Virus record (IMG/VR): IMGVR_UViG_3300009181_000078 | Coordinates: 1-63,209 of that record | Length of the DNA: 63,209 nt | Source of the DNA: a virus | Direction: 5' to 3' (one strand) | Shown: in pieces, positions 1 to 10,500 of the stretch | Numbering within the stretch: the first letter of the stretch is position 1 | How the letters are laid out: each line of letters opens with the position of its first letter | The notes under the pieces: model-generated | Told to the model about the DNA's origin: nothing | What the model saw: only the letters and a program-made list of their open reading frames with translations | Database searches by the model: none | Position numbers and translations under genes: made by a program

Positions 1-55
1 ATTCCATTCCATAGGCACAAACAATGCATATAAACCACTTTTTGTTTGCCCGTTG
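1..55. repeat. Left copy of the diverged terminal overlap
   Basis: These 55 bases align without gaps to 63155-63209 with 8 mismatches. Both copies encode the same terminase residues (NGQTKSGLYALFVPMEWN), and every difference is synonymous. This is best read as an assembly overlap between two co-existing alleles, not as a biological terminal repeat, because a true repeat would be identical. Confidence 0.85.
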
Positions 56-1152
56 GCATTACGAACCTTTACATTTGAATCTTCGTAAATATCTTTGTAG
101 TTCTGTCCTCCTTTTGAAAGTGCATTTGAGGTTGAACCCATCATACACTTGCCAATAATCTTACTACCCAAACGCAAACACGTTTTAGTTACACGCCAAT
201 TCTCTTTAATATTTACGGGCTTAGTCCACTTAGCAGACTCATCGTGAGCCAAGAACAATAACTTTTCTCCATCATAGGAGTTATCTTCGGTATTCTTCCA
301 ATCTATTGATGTATCCAATCCATCAATCTCATTGTCGTTAGACTCGTACATATTTTTCTTGGTAATCTTAGATGCCGGTACCCTAAATGCTAATTCAGTC
401 TTTGGCTTATCCATACCATCCATCACGGGTTTGAAAAAGAAAGGTAAACGACTATTGATTGGTACTACCTTATCCGTAAACATTTTTTTAGCATCAGCAC
501 CTGTTTTTGACAAGATACCTATACGTGCGTCACGTGCGAGCGTACCTATATTAATACATTCTGAAGATGACATAAATGAGAATCCCGAACGCCTAATTTT
601 AAGGTATATCATACCAAATGACCTTGGGTCTGCACGACAGGCTTCCCAAAATATCCAATAGATTCTATTAGCTTCACGGAAGTCAGGGTACCCAATGTCA
701 ATACTTGCCCACTGCAAGTACATATAGTGTGAGCCGGTTATGTAGGTTTTAACACCATTGTTCATAAACCAAGTACCCTGCTCCCTGTAGTCAAACTCTT
801 GCTCGATGTAGTCGACCCAACGGGTTTTAAATTCTTTTGGTTTTTCGTTCCACTGAAATATGGATTGTATTTTAAACAACTCTCGGGGTAGTTCGTGACG
901 CTCCCAATATTGTTCAGCTTTAGTGGAGTGTCTTTGAAGACACTTATCAGGGGTAGCAGGAAGAGCAATAAATAACTCTTCTATTTCTACTATCTGCCCT
1001 ATCTGTCCGGTTTTTGAAATTACAATAACATTGTACTGAGGATTGTAGCCATATAGCCACGACCTCACCCTGTTTTTATTAGAGATGACAGCAGCCGGTA
1101 TATGGTTCTCCACTATACGGCATAAACTATTGCTTTGACCTTCTTTCTGCAA
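1..1152 (-). CDS. terL: Terminase large subunit, N-terminal (ATPase) part, cut by window start
   Basis: This is the ATP-driven DNA packaging motor. The frame is open from about 1185 down to position 1 and has no early ATG, so the start is probably TTG at 1152 or GTG at 1113, overlapping the preceding gene. A terminase-like Walker A variant (KIRRSGFS, about 585-610) and a Walker B (LLFLAHDES, about 245-270) are visible. The frame runs off the window at ...GLYALFVPMEWN. The same residues begin the C-terminal part at the far right end, so the two pieces are one gene across the circle junction. It follows the 95-aa gene, which could be a small terminase. The terminase identity is firm; the exact start is uncertain. 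Confidence 0.85.
   Translation of the reverse strand, partial: MQKEGQSNSLCRIVENHIPAAVISNKNRVRSWLYGYNPQYNVIVISKTGQIGQIVEIEELFIALPATPDKCLQRHSTKAEQYWERHELPRELFKIQSIFQWNEKPKEFKTRWVDYIEQEFDYREQGTWFMNNGVKTYITGSHYMYLQWASIDIGYPDFREANRIYWIFWEACRADPRSFGMIYLKIRRSGFSFMSSSECINIGTLARDARIGILSKTGADAKKMFTDKVVPINSRLPFFFKPVMDGMDKPKTELAFRVPASKITKKNMYESNDNEIDGLDTSIDWKNTEDNSYDGEKLLFLAHDESAKWTKPVNIKENWRVTKTCLRLGSKIIGKCMMGSTSNALSKGGQNYKDIYEDSNVKVRNANGQTKSGLYALFVPMEWN
928..943. repeat. 16-bp palindrome, copy 1 (inside terL)
   Basis: GTGTCTTTGAAGACAC, within the terminase reading frame (codes for KCLQRHST on the minus strand). A different frame is used than in the other coding copies. Confidence 0.85.
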
Positions 1153-1414
1153 ATCCTTGTTTTGTGTCTGTTTTACTTATTCCTCTATCTACGGAGTCAA
1201 GATTTTCTTTCTCCGCTTCTATTCTACTTAGTATCTCAAACGCATCAAAGATGGCTAACTTCTTAGCTGCTGCTGCGTTCTTCATTTTGTCTGCAGATAC
1301 ATCTGTATCTGAATCGGTATTGATAATATCTTCCTCAGCCACTTTCACAAGATGACTAACGGCTTTGTATCCGGCTTCAATGATTCTTAGCTTTATCTCT
1401 TTAGTATCTCTCAT
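1127..1414 (-). CDS. Small helical protein before terminase; possible small terminase subunit
   Basis: A 95-aa, charged, predominantly helical protein (Ala/Lys/Glu-rich, no membrane segment) lying directly upstream of the large terminase gene and overlapping its probable start. Its start overlaps the stop of the oxygenase-like gene by one base. Position and size fit a small terminase or packaging accessory protein, but I see no diagnostic helix-turn-helix, so this role is an inference from context. Confidence 0.6.
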   Translation of the reverse strand: MRDTKEIKLRIIEAGYKAVSHLVKVAEEDIINTDSDTDVSADKMKNAAAAKKLAIFDAFEILSRIEAEKENLDSVDRGISKTDTKQGFAERRSKQ

Positions 1415-1887
1415 TACTTAACCTTTAAGAATATTACTTGAACCAATCTTGCAGTTTCTGCCTCTCCAAAGTTATGAAATAAATTCCTCGAGTGTGGAGC
1501 GTCTGAGTTAAAGGCTATCATACGATTAAACTTAGAATACATTGTAATCAACGCTTTCTTGTCTTCATCGTAAACAGTTGTCCCATCATCCTCGGGTGCT
1601 TGCTCGTTTAAGTAAAGCAAACAGGTAATATCACCCATCATTTCATCCGTATGTACAAAATTTGGTTCTTCTTGGTTCAATGGTGACTTCCTGATGAAGT
1701 TTAAATCTACTTTGTAACCAAGAAATAGTTCAGTAACGTATTTGGCAAACTCATCGTTCTTGTCTCGTGGCTGAATGTTTTTGAAAGTGTATTCACCATC
1801 TGCCACGTCTTGAAACCCGTGCAAGTGTATATCTGATACATATGATAATGGGTCTTTAATAATGTTGTCGAATGTAATTAGATTCAT
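1414..1887 (-). CDS. 2OG-Fe(II) oxygenase-like protein
   Basis: 157 aa. The core resembles small 2-oxoglutarate/Fe(II) dioxygenases with a jelly-roll fold. An HxD pair (H79, D81), a distal His in a PHSR motif (H132) and an Arg (R147) are in the order expected for Fe and 2OG binding. The segment after HxD (TCLLYLNE...GTTVYD) fits the strands of this family. Such genes are frequent in phages, where they may hydroxylate proteins or bases. The substrate here is unknown. It overlaps the upstream GroES-like gene by 4 bp and so is probably co-transcribed with terminase. Confidence 0.65.
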   Translation of the reverse strand: MNLITFDNIIKDPLSYVSDIHLHGFQDVADGEYTFKNIQPRDKNDEFAKYVTELFLGYKVDLNFIRKSPLNQEEPNFVHTDEMMGDITCLLYLNEQAPEDDGTTVYDEDKKALITMYSKFNRMIAFNSDAPHSRNLFHNFGEAETARLVQVIFLKVK

Positions 1888-2447
1888 AATTTGATTGTTA
1901 TTTGGTGGTCGTACATCCTATATAACTTTTCGTCATCTACTGTAAACTCATATTCACTATCCGGGGAAAAGCATACCATATCTCCTGCTTTGATACCACG
2001 CTCAAGTAAATACTCGTTAGGATATTTCATTATACCCATTAAGGGCTCTTCTGAGAATGGCTTCTTGATATAGCTTTCTGTAGCGGGAATAGGTTTAACA
2101 AAACAGTATCTATCGTAAGCGTTCCACGTTGAGTCTTGCTTATACATATAGAACTGCTCAGTCTCAATAAAGAATAGGTCGTCTTTAAAAAAAGACTTGC
2201 CACTCTTCTGCCTACCCCTCATATCGTTGTAAAACTTGAATACGTTATGGTGCACAAGTAAAGTGTCACCTTCCCTGATAGGACCTTTGTAACCCAATGG
2301 AAGTTCAACGACCTCTGCAAATCGGTTAGAGAACTTATGGTCCTCCTCAGAAGTGCTGACAATAAAGTCAACACCTCCTATCTCTTTTGTATTGTCGTAC
2401 CTTCTTCCATTCACAGGTTTAGCTATGAAGTAGAATGGAGACTGCAT
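1884..2447 (-). CDS. Tandem GroES-like (co-chaperonin fold) protein
   Basis: 187 aa with two weakly similar halves. In the first, FAEVVELP...IREGDTLLVHHN resembles the GroES signature of a Val-rich strand followed by GD-V-L. In the second, GIKAGDMVCFSPDSEYEFTVDD followed by LYRMYDHQITIKL resembles the GroES C-terminal half (GD-V-F, then dgEey...reddIlavi). A double GroES-like barrel is therefore likely. It could assist capsid protein folding with the phage GroEL encoded at 19277-20893. It is clearly different from the canonical short GroES at 18507-18764. The function is inferred. Confidence 0.5.
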   Translation of the reverse strand: MQSPFYFIAKPVNGRRYDNTKEIGGVDFIVSTSEEDHKFSNRFAEVVELPLGYKGPIREGDTLLVHHNVFKFYNDMRGRQKSGKSFFKDDLFFIETEQFYMYKQDSTWNAYDRYCFVKPIPATESYIKKPFSEEPLMGIMKYPNEYLLERGIKAGDMVCFSPDSEYEFTVDDEKLYRMYDHQITIKL

Positions 2448-2674
2448 TAGATGTTTATGTTATATTCAATTGAAATAGGAATGGTGGAGGTGAACTCTTT
2501 CCAAAGCACCACCTCCGCCTTCTCGTTTATGATAAAGATTTGAATAGACTCTTTCTCAGGATTAAGCCTGATAAGGTGAATTTCGTTAGTATCGCCAAGG
2601 ATTTTCTGACCTACAATATAGTGCATAGCACCGCCTTTGTAGTCGGGTCCTATTGATATTTTACGAATATCCAT
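2447..2674 (-). CDS. Hypothetical protein, 75 aa
   Basis: A small beta-rich protein without a membrane segment or recognisable motif. It overlaps its neighbours by a base at either side in a compact leftward operon (133-aa gene, this gene, GroES-like gene). The tight coupling supports a real gene; no function can be assigned. Confidence 0.6.
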   Translation of the reverse strand: MDIRKISIGPDYKGGAMHYIVGQKILGDTNEIHLIRLNPEKESIQIFIINEKAEVVLWKEFTSTIPISIEYNINI

Positions 2675-3075
2675 TATAATTCTACCTCTTCCTCTTTAAC
2701 AAACGTAATACCTGTAGTCCAATCTTCAAGAAATGTAAACAATTCTAAGCCATTGGTGTTAATAACTTCAATAGGCTTAAAGTCAAATTCTTTCTCGTTT
2801 AAAGTCTCAATGTCCTTAGTTAGTTTTTTAACGCCTTCTTTGTTGAATTTATACTCTCCTTTCTCATCTGTTAAAAGGATTCCTTTTTCGTCAACAGCAG
2901 CATTGTCTAAACGTAATTCATCACGTTGCTTATTATAGTCTTCGTGAGCAGGTTTTACCTTCTCGTACAACTTGAATAACTTTTTCTGAACTTTTGTTTC
3001 TTGTTTTCCAATAACATTGTTAATGGAGTTGACCAATGCATTTAGGTCTTTGTACTTCTTTTTTGTTTGTTCCAT
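2674..3075 (-). CDS. Hypothetical charged helical protein, 133 aa
   Basis: A soluble Lys/Glu-rich protein with a coiled-coil-like N-terminal half and an acidic C-terminus (EEEVEL). The ATG is preceded by the typical AATCAAATCA leader and, further upstream, by a 10-bp stem-loop (3092-3115), so this start is well supported. It is first of the block that runs to terminase. Function unknown. Confidence 0.65.
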   Translation of the reverse strand: MEQTKKKYKDLNALVNSINNVIGKQETKVQKKLFKLYEKVKPAHEDYNKQRDELRLDNAAVDEKGILLTDEKGEYKFNKEGVKKLTKDIETLNEKEFDFKPIEVINTNGLELFTFLEDWTTGITFVKEEEVEL

Positions 3076-3091
3076 TTGATTTGATTTTAAT

Positions 3092-3115
3092 ATAACTATG
3101 CTTATGCATAGTTAT
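3092..3115 (-). promoter_or_regulatory. Perfect 10-bp stem-loop in the leader of the 133-aa gene
   Basis: ATAACTATGC and its exact complement flank a TTAT loop, about 17 bases upstream of the ATG at 3075. There is no T-run after it in the leftward direction, so it is not an obvious terminator. It resembles the other short hairpins placed just before AATCAAAT leaders in this genome. Confidence 0.6.
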
Positions 3116-3140
3116 GTAAAAGTAATGAATATTTATTGAA

Positions 3141-3491
3141 CTATGCAATAGTTTCCTCAACAATTGGTGTAGGTTCAGGTGTAGGTTCAGGAGGTACCGG
3201 TGGTACATATTCTCCTGTAATAGTAAGTTTTAATTGTTCTGCAATCCAATTATAAGCATAATCATTATTATCCCAATCTTGGTATGTTTGACCATCCATA
3301 ATTAAAGTACCATTGTTAACAATTATCAACTCTTCCATATATGGGTTTTCAGGATTTACCACAACTTCTATTAACTGATAGGAAAATGTTCCACTTGTAG
3401 ATAAATTATCATAACTACAGTTTGAGGCAAGAACAGTGGCTTCCACTGCTGCCCCTTGGAACCAAACTGATACGGGTTGAATTGTTTTCAT
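3141..3491 (-). CDS. Hypothetical protein with Pro-rich tail, 116 aa
   Basis: A beta-rich N-terminal part, an Asp/Asn/Tyr-rich middle, and a C-terminus with PPEPTPEPTP repeats that looks like a flexible linker. It lies downstream of the LamG-like gene and the tail fibre, suggesting a virion or receptor-binding accessory role. I recognise no family. Confidence 0.6.
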   Translation of the reverse strand: MKTIQPVSVWFQGAAVEATVLASNCSYDNLSTSGTFSYQLIEVVVNPENPYMEELIIVNNGTLIMDGQTYQDWDNNDYAYNWIAEQLKLTITGEYVPPVPPEPTPEPTPIVEETIA

Positions 3492-3497
3492 TTTATT

Positions 3498-3665
3498 TTA
3501 TTTTTTAAATTTTGGATAAAAATTTTCCATTACACTATCCTGATAATTAAACTTAACAGGTACACTGTATGAAATATTTGTGTTAAGTAATATATAACTT
3601 ATTATTAGTATAAATAATAAAGTTATAATGTTTTTTACTGTTTTTAAATTAATTAAACTAATCAT
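3498..3665 (-). CDS. Small single-pass membrane protein, 55 aa
   Basis: The ATG at 3665 overlaps the stop of the LamG-like gene (ATGATTAG arrangement). Residues 11-28 form a hydrophobic segment (NIITLLFILIISYILL), followed by a short polar C-terminus. This could be a membrane-anchored peptide or an exported one with an uncleaved signal. No homolog is recognised. The translational overlap and the clean frame to the next gene support it being real. Confidence 0.5.
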   Translation of the reverse strand: MISLINLKTVKNIITLLFILIISYILLNTNISYSVPVKFNYQDSVMENFYPKFKK

Positions 3666-4566
3666 ATCTTAATCTTGTATTTGCATTTATACTATCAATA
3701 TCAGTATAATAAATATAAGCAGGATAAGTAGCTATATATCCTATATTTCCTTCTAACCAATTATTATAACGAAGTCCTGCAAAACAAGACCAACTTGAAC
3801 TTGTTGTTACACTTGTTGTTATTGGAGAATAAGTTATACTATATCGTACCCCATCAATATATATATATAAAGTAAATTGATTACCAAAAACACCATAAGT
3901 TAATGCTACCATATACCACTTACCTGATACAAAAGCAGGTACGCCTCCGGTTCCAAATGTTAAACCTACAGTTGCAGGAGAACCTGATGTGCCATCCCAT
4001 CTTTGATAATTTATAGAAGTACCACTTACATTTGATATATATATTGAATGTCCTATTGGTGTAGAGCCACTTCTTCCTTCACAAGAAATTATTCCATTAT
4101 AACTTGAACCAAAACTTGTATTTCTAAACCAAGCAACCCAAGTAAATGCAGATGTACCACCATACTTTGCCACATCATTTAATCGTATAGCATATTGTGC
4201 TGAACCTTGTGTTGCTATATTTCCGGGAAAAGCAGTTGAATAACCTGTTACATTTGTAGCAGTTCCATTTCCTGTACCTGTTACAAATGTTCCTGTTCTA
4301 CCATTTCCACTTGTGTCAATAATATTACTTGAACTTGTAGGGAATCTATTACTCAATCCAAAATCGTGCAATATATCGGGACTTCCATTTTTATATCCGT
4401 ATCCCGGATAACTATAAAAACTACTTATACTATTTGGCGTAGCAGTTTTTCCTGCTAATATAGCTAATTTTCTTAATGAATAAGGCGTAACAACTCCTAC
4501 AGAATTAGCACCGTCTGTTGAACCAATTCTTGCTAATCCTAAAGGTCCGCTTGCAGGTAGTGCCAT
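3658..4566 (-). CDS. LamG/concanavalin-like carbohydrate-binding tail protein
   Basis: 302 aa. Residues about 95-300 show the jelly-roll pattern of LamG/concanavalin A-like lectins: D-x-SGNGRTG near the start, FTWVAWFR, GHSIYIS, then SGKWYMVALTY and FTLYIYIDGVRY. The N-terminus (GPLGLARIGS) resembles short phage tail-tip proteins. It overlaps the tail-fibre stop by one base, so it probably binds host surface glycans as part of the adsorption apparatus. Confidence 0.7.
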   Translation of the reverse strand: MALPASGPLGLARIGSTDGANSVGVVTPYSLRKLAILAGKTATPNSISSFYSYPGYGYKNGSPDILHDFGLSNRFPTSSSNIIDTSGNGRTGTFVTGTGNGTATNVTGYSTAFPGNIATQGSAQYAIRLNDVAKYGGTSAFTWVAWFRNTSFGSSYNGIISCEGRSGSTPIGHSIYISNVSGTSINYQRWDGTSGSPATVGLTFGTGGVPAFVSGKWYMVALTYGVFGNQFTLYIYIDGVRYSITYSPITTSVTTSSSWSCFAGLRYNNWLEGNIGYIATYPAYIYYTDIDSINANTRLRYD

Positions 4567-7500
4567 TAGTTTTTAATTTTAAGTTCGTCAATTTGTTTTT
4601 GCTGCTCTTTCATTGCTTCAATTAATAATCCAACCATATTTCCATAAGCTACACCTAATGTTCCATCTGAACTTTCATTTATAACCTCAGGTATTATTTT
4701 TTGAATTTCTTGTGCAATTACACCTATTTTCTTTTTCTTATTTTCTGTATCTATTCTATTATAGCTAACACCTCTTAATGACATAACCTTATCTAATGCA
4801 CCTGTTATTGTTTCAATATTTGTTTTAAGCCTTTCGTCTGAATATGCAATAACATCTCCTGTTGCTGTTAAATTACCTGAAGTATCTAATTGCATTCCAA
4901 GCGTATTTTGGTTTACATATATGCTATACGCATTTCTTGTAAATACCTTGCCTTCACCACCCTCTTGATAAATCATCACGTGGTCAAAAAATGTGTTAGT
5001 TACTCCTGTCCAACTAACAAAACGCCATTCAATATATCCACCTCCTGTAATTGTAAATGGAAGTTTTATATATTGCCAAGTGTTACTTGCATCAAACATA
5101 TTAGGTAGTACACTAATTGCAAAACCAATACAGTTTGCACCAACTATATCAAGTTGTCCAAGATAAGAGCCTGAAGCATTACTTGCAACTTTTAATCTAA
5201 AATATGCAGTATAGTTACCCGGAGGAAATGATGTATAGTTCCCATAGAAGAAAGTGCTACTACCTCCCGATTTTTGCAATGCATATCCATTTGTTGCTGT
5301 TGAGTCTGCAATAGTTGTTGTATCAGCATTATTTATTTGGTCGTAATTAAGTATATATACTAATTGACTTTGCCCATTCCAATACAATCTATCAGAACCT
5401 CTTATTGAACCATTAACATCAAGATTATAAGAAGGGTCTTTACCAATACCTAAACTATTTGCAAATCTTCCATTTTGGTTAGTCTGAAGTGTTAATGCTG
5501 TTGTACCATTTGTTTTGAATTGGATAGCATTTGCAGTATTTGTTTCCATTGTAACAAACCCACTACCATAAGATAAAGCACCTATTCCACTATTCCAATT
5601 GAATGTTGATGCTCCTACACTTGAAGTAAAGGTAGCACCACCACCACTTGCTATTGTAAGTCTTGTAGCAGGAGTTCCTCCTGATGTTGTCCAAAAAACT
5701 AAATCAGTAGGATTGTTTGATGCAGCACCATTGTTAGCATAAATACCTGCACCCCCTATAAATGTTGTTGTACCTCCGTTATTAGAAACAGTTAATGAAG
5801 TAGATGTAGCACCAAATGAAATTCCTGATACTTTTGGATAAGAACCACCTGTACTATGACTTGCAGCAATAGTTGAACCACCTTGAGAAGTATAAACATC
5901 TAACATTGCATTAGGGCTAACAGTTCCTATACCTACATTGCCTGCTAAATAATTTCTATCACTTCCACTTGCTTGATATATTCCATATTTATTAGTAACA
6001 GTTGCACTACCTACGCTTGTTGAGTCAATATATAAAGCGTAAGAATTTGTAATAGTACCTGTTCCAAAATTATTGTTTAAATATAATCCATAAATATTAG
6101 CCCCTGTATATGTAAATGTTGGATTTATTACTGCTCCAAATACTTTTCCGCTTGTTGTTCCACTAATTTCAAACCATCTATCACTTGGAACTGCACCTCC
6201 ATTAATTGACATAGGAGCATTGAATATGCTTCCATAATAAAAAGTTGCAATGCCATTTGTATCAATTTGCATTCTTTTTATACCACCTAAAGCGTGAGTT
6301 GTAGCAGTATATGTCCAAAATTGAATAGACGTAGCAGGATTAGCTTCATATATACTACCACCAATTATGATATCATTTGCAGTAGAAGAAGTATATGCTC
6401 CAATAACTGAAAATCCTTGTGGATTAGACGAACTGTTATATTGAGTACTTACTAAGTAAGACCATTTAGCAGTAGAGTCATTTACAACTCCCATTCTTAT
6501 TGTTCCACCTGCTGTATTTCCATAAGCATTTACACGAAGAAAACTTCCAACAGTTACATCTGAACCACTATCAATAATAACACTATTACCTATAGCACTA
6601 CTACTTGTAAATTTAGGAACATAGTTAGTTGTTCCACTTCCTGTAATTGAACCACTTCCAATCGTTTGGGTAGACAAATTACCACTTGCATCAGCAACAA
6701 CCATTCTTGTACCTGTACCTGCTAAATTATTAAAAGTAATTATTCCTGAATCAGCAACTAATACATTATTTGCATTATTTGCATAATTTTGAAAAGCAAT
6801 GTATCCACCACTTACAGATGGTCTTAATACTGTTGAATTACCTGTATCAGTAGTTAATACAGTTTGAGCAACACCACTTGTATTTTTGAATTGTAAATAA
6901 GTATTATTTGGTAATATAACTGTACTATTAAATGTAGCTTCCCCACTACTACCAATAGTAAATCTAACACTACCTGCTGTGTAAAAAACTAAGTTAGCAG
7001 TTCCTGAACTATAACTAACTGTTTTAAGAGCCATACCCCAATATGGATTATAGTTAGATATTGACGAAGCCCAAGAATAACCAATAGGAATAAAAGCATC
7101 ATTCGTTGTTGTTGCAGCATCTACTATAATTCCTCTTGAGTTTAATAACGTTGTACTTGCAGTAGTTAATATTGATGTAGAGGAAATATTTGCAGAAGCA
7201 AATGACGCAGCACCTGTATTAGAAATAGAAGCAACTGTTGCTGTATCTGTTGAATTATTAATGCTTAATTGTGTACTTCCTGTATATAGATAATTAAATG
7301 AACTACCATTACTTGCAAACATTCGTGAAGAACCTACATAATGAACAACTCCTGATGTGAATGTTGTACTTCCTGTAGCACTAACAGTCATAAGACTTGC
7401 CCAAGCACCACCATAAGCCTTATACCCAAGAGTATAAGCATTTACATTTGATGTTGAGTTTAATGCACCACCCAAATCAATACTCCAAGACGATAATGAG

Positions 7501-10500
7501 TTAGCTTGATTATAGTTTGATGCAATCATCATACCGTTATAACTTGAACTAACACCTGCATTTGTTCTTATCTGACTTTCTGCTCCATTCTTTGAGTATA
7601 TGTAAATTACATTATCAGCAGCAGTAGAACTACCAAGAAAAAAATCCTGCCCTCTAAATTTACCATTCCCATTAACATCAAGTAATTGGGTAGGAGTAAT
7701 ACCTATACCAACACTCCCATTTGTGAAATTTGTTGCAGATGACCTAATATATAATGGCACATATCCACTTACACCTCTATCTTGTGATGAAACATAAGAA
7801 ATGCCACTTAAGAAAAATAATTCTAAACCTGCACCTGTTCCACCACCATCATAACCCATTGCACGAATACTACCATTTACATCCAATTTATTTACGGGAC
7901 TAATTCCTATTCCAATATTACTACTTGACTCTTGTATAACACTATCTCCTATTGCATTTGCAGCAGTAAACTTAGGAATATAATTAGTTGTACCTGAAAT
8001 GTTTGCTGTGGTCATTACCGTAGCACCTCTCCAAGTTAATGCACCTCCATTAATTGCTCCAAGAGAATTATTTGAAGATAAACTAAAATTAATATAACCT
8101 CTATCCGAATTTTGATTACCTGCAACAAACATTGTATTTGCTACATTATTATCTGAAATTGTTGCATCATCTCCAACAATAATTCCAATTCCCCCATTAA
8201 CTAATGTAATAGGTCCTGTCATTGTACCACCACTTAAAGGAAGATAACCACCTGTAACTGATGGTGCTTTGCTATTAAACGTAGTCCAATCAGCAGCACT
8301 CAATGCTCCTCTATTTGTAGCTGATGCTGTTGGTACATTTAATGTAATAACAGGAGTTGTAGTGCTATTAGCAACTGTACTTGACAAATCTGTCCCTGTT
8401 GTTCCAATAGTCAAAGCAGCTACTGACGTAACTGTTCCAACTCCTGCACCACCTACTAAAGCTATTGTACCTGTTGCTCCCGGAAGAGTATATGTATAGG
8501 TTCCATTAGTGATGGTTGAACTCAAAGTAAGTTGACCTACTACCCTAAGAGTCCCATTAATGTCAACCATAAATGCCGAAGGTGTAGTTGTTCCAACTAA
8601 AATTTGACCTCCACTTGGTTGTAACCTTAATGCACCTGAAGCTATTGATGTGCCGTAATATGTTTGAACCTGACCCCAAGCTGCTGTGCTTGTACCTCCA
8701 ACTGATTGGATAAAAAATCCTGCATTACCACCTGATGCCGGATTAGCATCAATCAGCACAAATTGTGCTGCAACTCCTGATGTGTTTTTTACAATGAATC
8801 CTCCATTGACATCTAACTTAAATTGAGTGTTGTCATACGGAGCATTGGTATTAATACCTATACTGCTACCTCCATCATAAGCTATACTATTTGTTATAGT
8901 ATATGAGCCATTAATTTTTGGTAAGTATCCTGATGTCCAAGTGCCACTTGCAAGAACCGGATTAGTTAATGCCGCCTGCTTATTATTAAACGTATTCCAA
9001 TCAGTGCTACTTAAGTATCCATTGCTTGCAGTACCTGACTGAGTAATGCTTATAGCACCTGTTCCACTATTATAACTAATAGGAGCCGTTCCACTTAATG
9101 ACGCTAATGTAATGTAGTTAGAGCCATTTGTAATTTGATTGTTATTGGTAGGAATTGTTATAACACCTGTAGTGCTATTGTAAGCACCACTACCTGCAGT
9201 AAACGACAATGCAGCACGTGCACGTGTGTTAGTGTAATACAAGTTTGTAGTTCCCTCAGGAATATTATCAGTAGTTAAACTAACCGCACCTGTAAATCCA
9301 TTTACGCTCACTACAGCGTCAGTATTGTCTACCTGCTGCCACGCTGTCCCGTCAAATATTGCCCAATCTCCCACGAACCAATCTGTGATTCCATCAAGGT
9401 TTGTTGTGCCGGCAACTGAAACGATATAGTACCATCCTCTTGTACCAACACCACTTGCTAAAGTTGGCGTGTTAGTAGAAGCATTCCAAGTACCCTTGTA
9501 TATTGTGCTACCAATCAAACTATTGATTTGATTCTGTAGTTTACCAAATCCTGTAAGGATACTATCGGTATCAACTACTGTTCCTCCGGTAATATTAATA
9601 CCTGTAAGAACTTTTGCAGTCACTGCTGAGTTGCTTAATGTAACTGAAGCAGCACCCGGACCTGTTGCCGTAGCCTCACCCGTTAATGAGGTAATGTAAT
9701 TACCTGCTGCTTGCTTATTATTAAAAGTAGTCCAATCTGCAGCACTTAAAAATCCTGCTTGACTACCACTTGATTGTTGAATTGTAATGTTTGGAGTTGT
9801 ACCACCACTTGATGCCAATGGTGAAGTAGCTGTTACACCACTTACCTTACCATTAAATGTTGACCAATCTGCTGAACTTAAAGCACCACGATTAGCGGCA
9901 CTTGCAGTAGGTACGTTTAAAGTAATTACAGGAGTTGTTGTTCCTGTAGCCACGCTTGAACTTAAATCAGTTCCTGTCGTACCTAATGTCAATGCAGCTA
10001 CTGATGTAACTGTCCCAACACTCCAACTTCTGTCAGCACTTAAGTCATAAGATGTACCATTAATATTTAATGTTCTTGATGTAGGTACATAACCACTTAA
10101 AGCAGCACCATAGTTAGGAATGTTAAATACCCCTGTCGTGCTATTGTAAGTAGATGCTCCACTTGAACCTGTAGTTGTTAAACTAACAGCCGCTCTTGCT
10201 CTACTATCTAAATAATATAAATTTGTTCCTTCAGGAACTAATGTAGTTGTATAATCTCCTGACACAGCAATAACTGCACCTGTTCTTCCAAATACACTTG
10301 ATACACCCGTTGTTAATCCACTAATATTCCCATTTAATTTTTGTATTGCAGTTAAAAGAGAATCAGTTGCTGATATTGTTCCTGCTCCACTTACATATCC
10401 TGTAAGAGTAGATGCTATTGCACGAGCATTGGTAAAGTAAAGATTAGTTCCTTCAGGAACTGCTGTAGTATTTAATGTTTGAAAAGTTTTATCTCCTCTA

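Noticed and set aside
332-968. Frames on both strands within the terminase N-terminal region
   Set aside because: The long minus-strand frame with terminase motifs explains the region; the others are shadows with no recognisable features.
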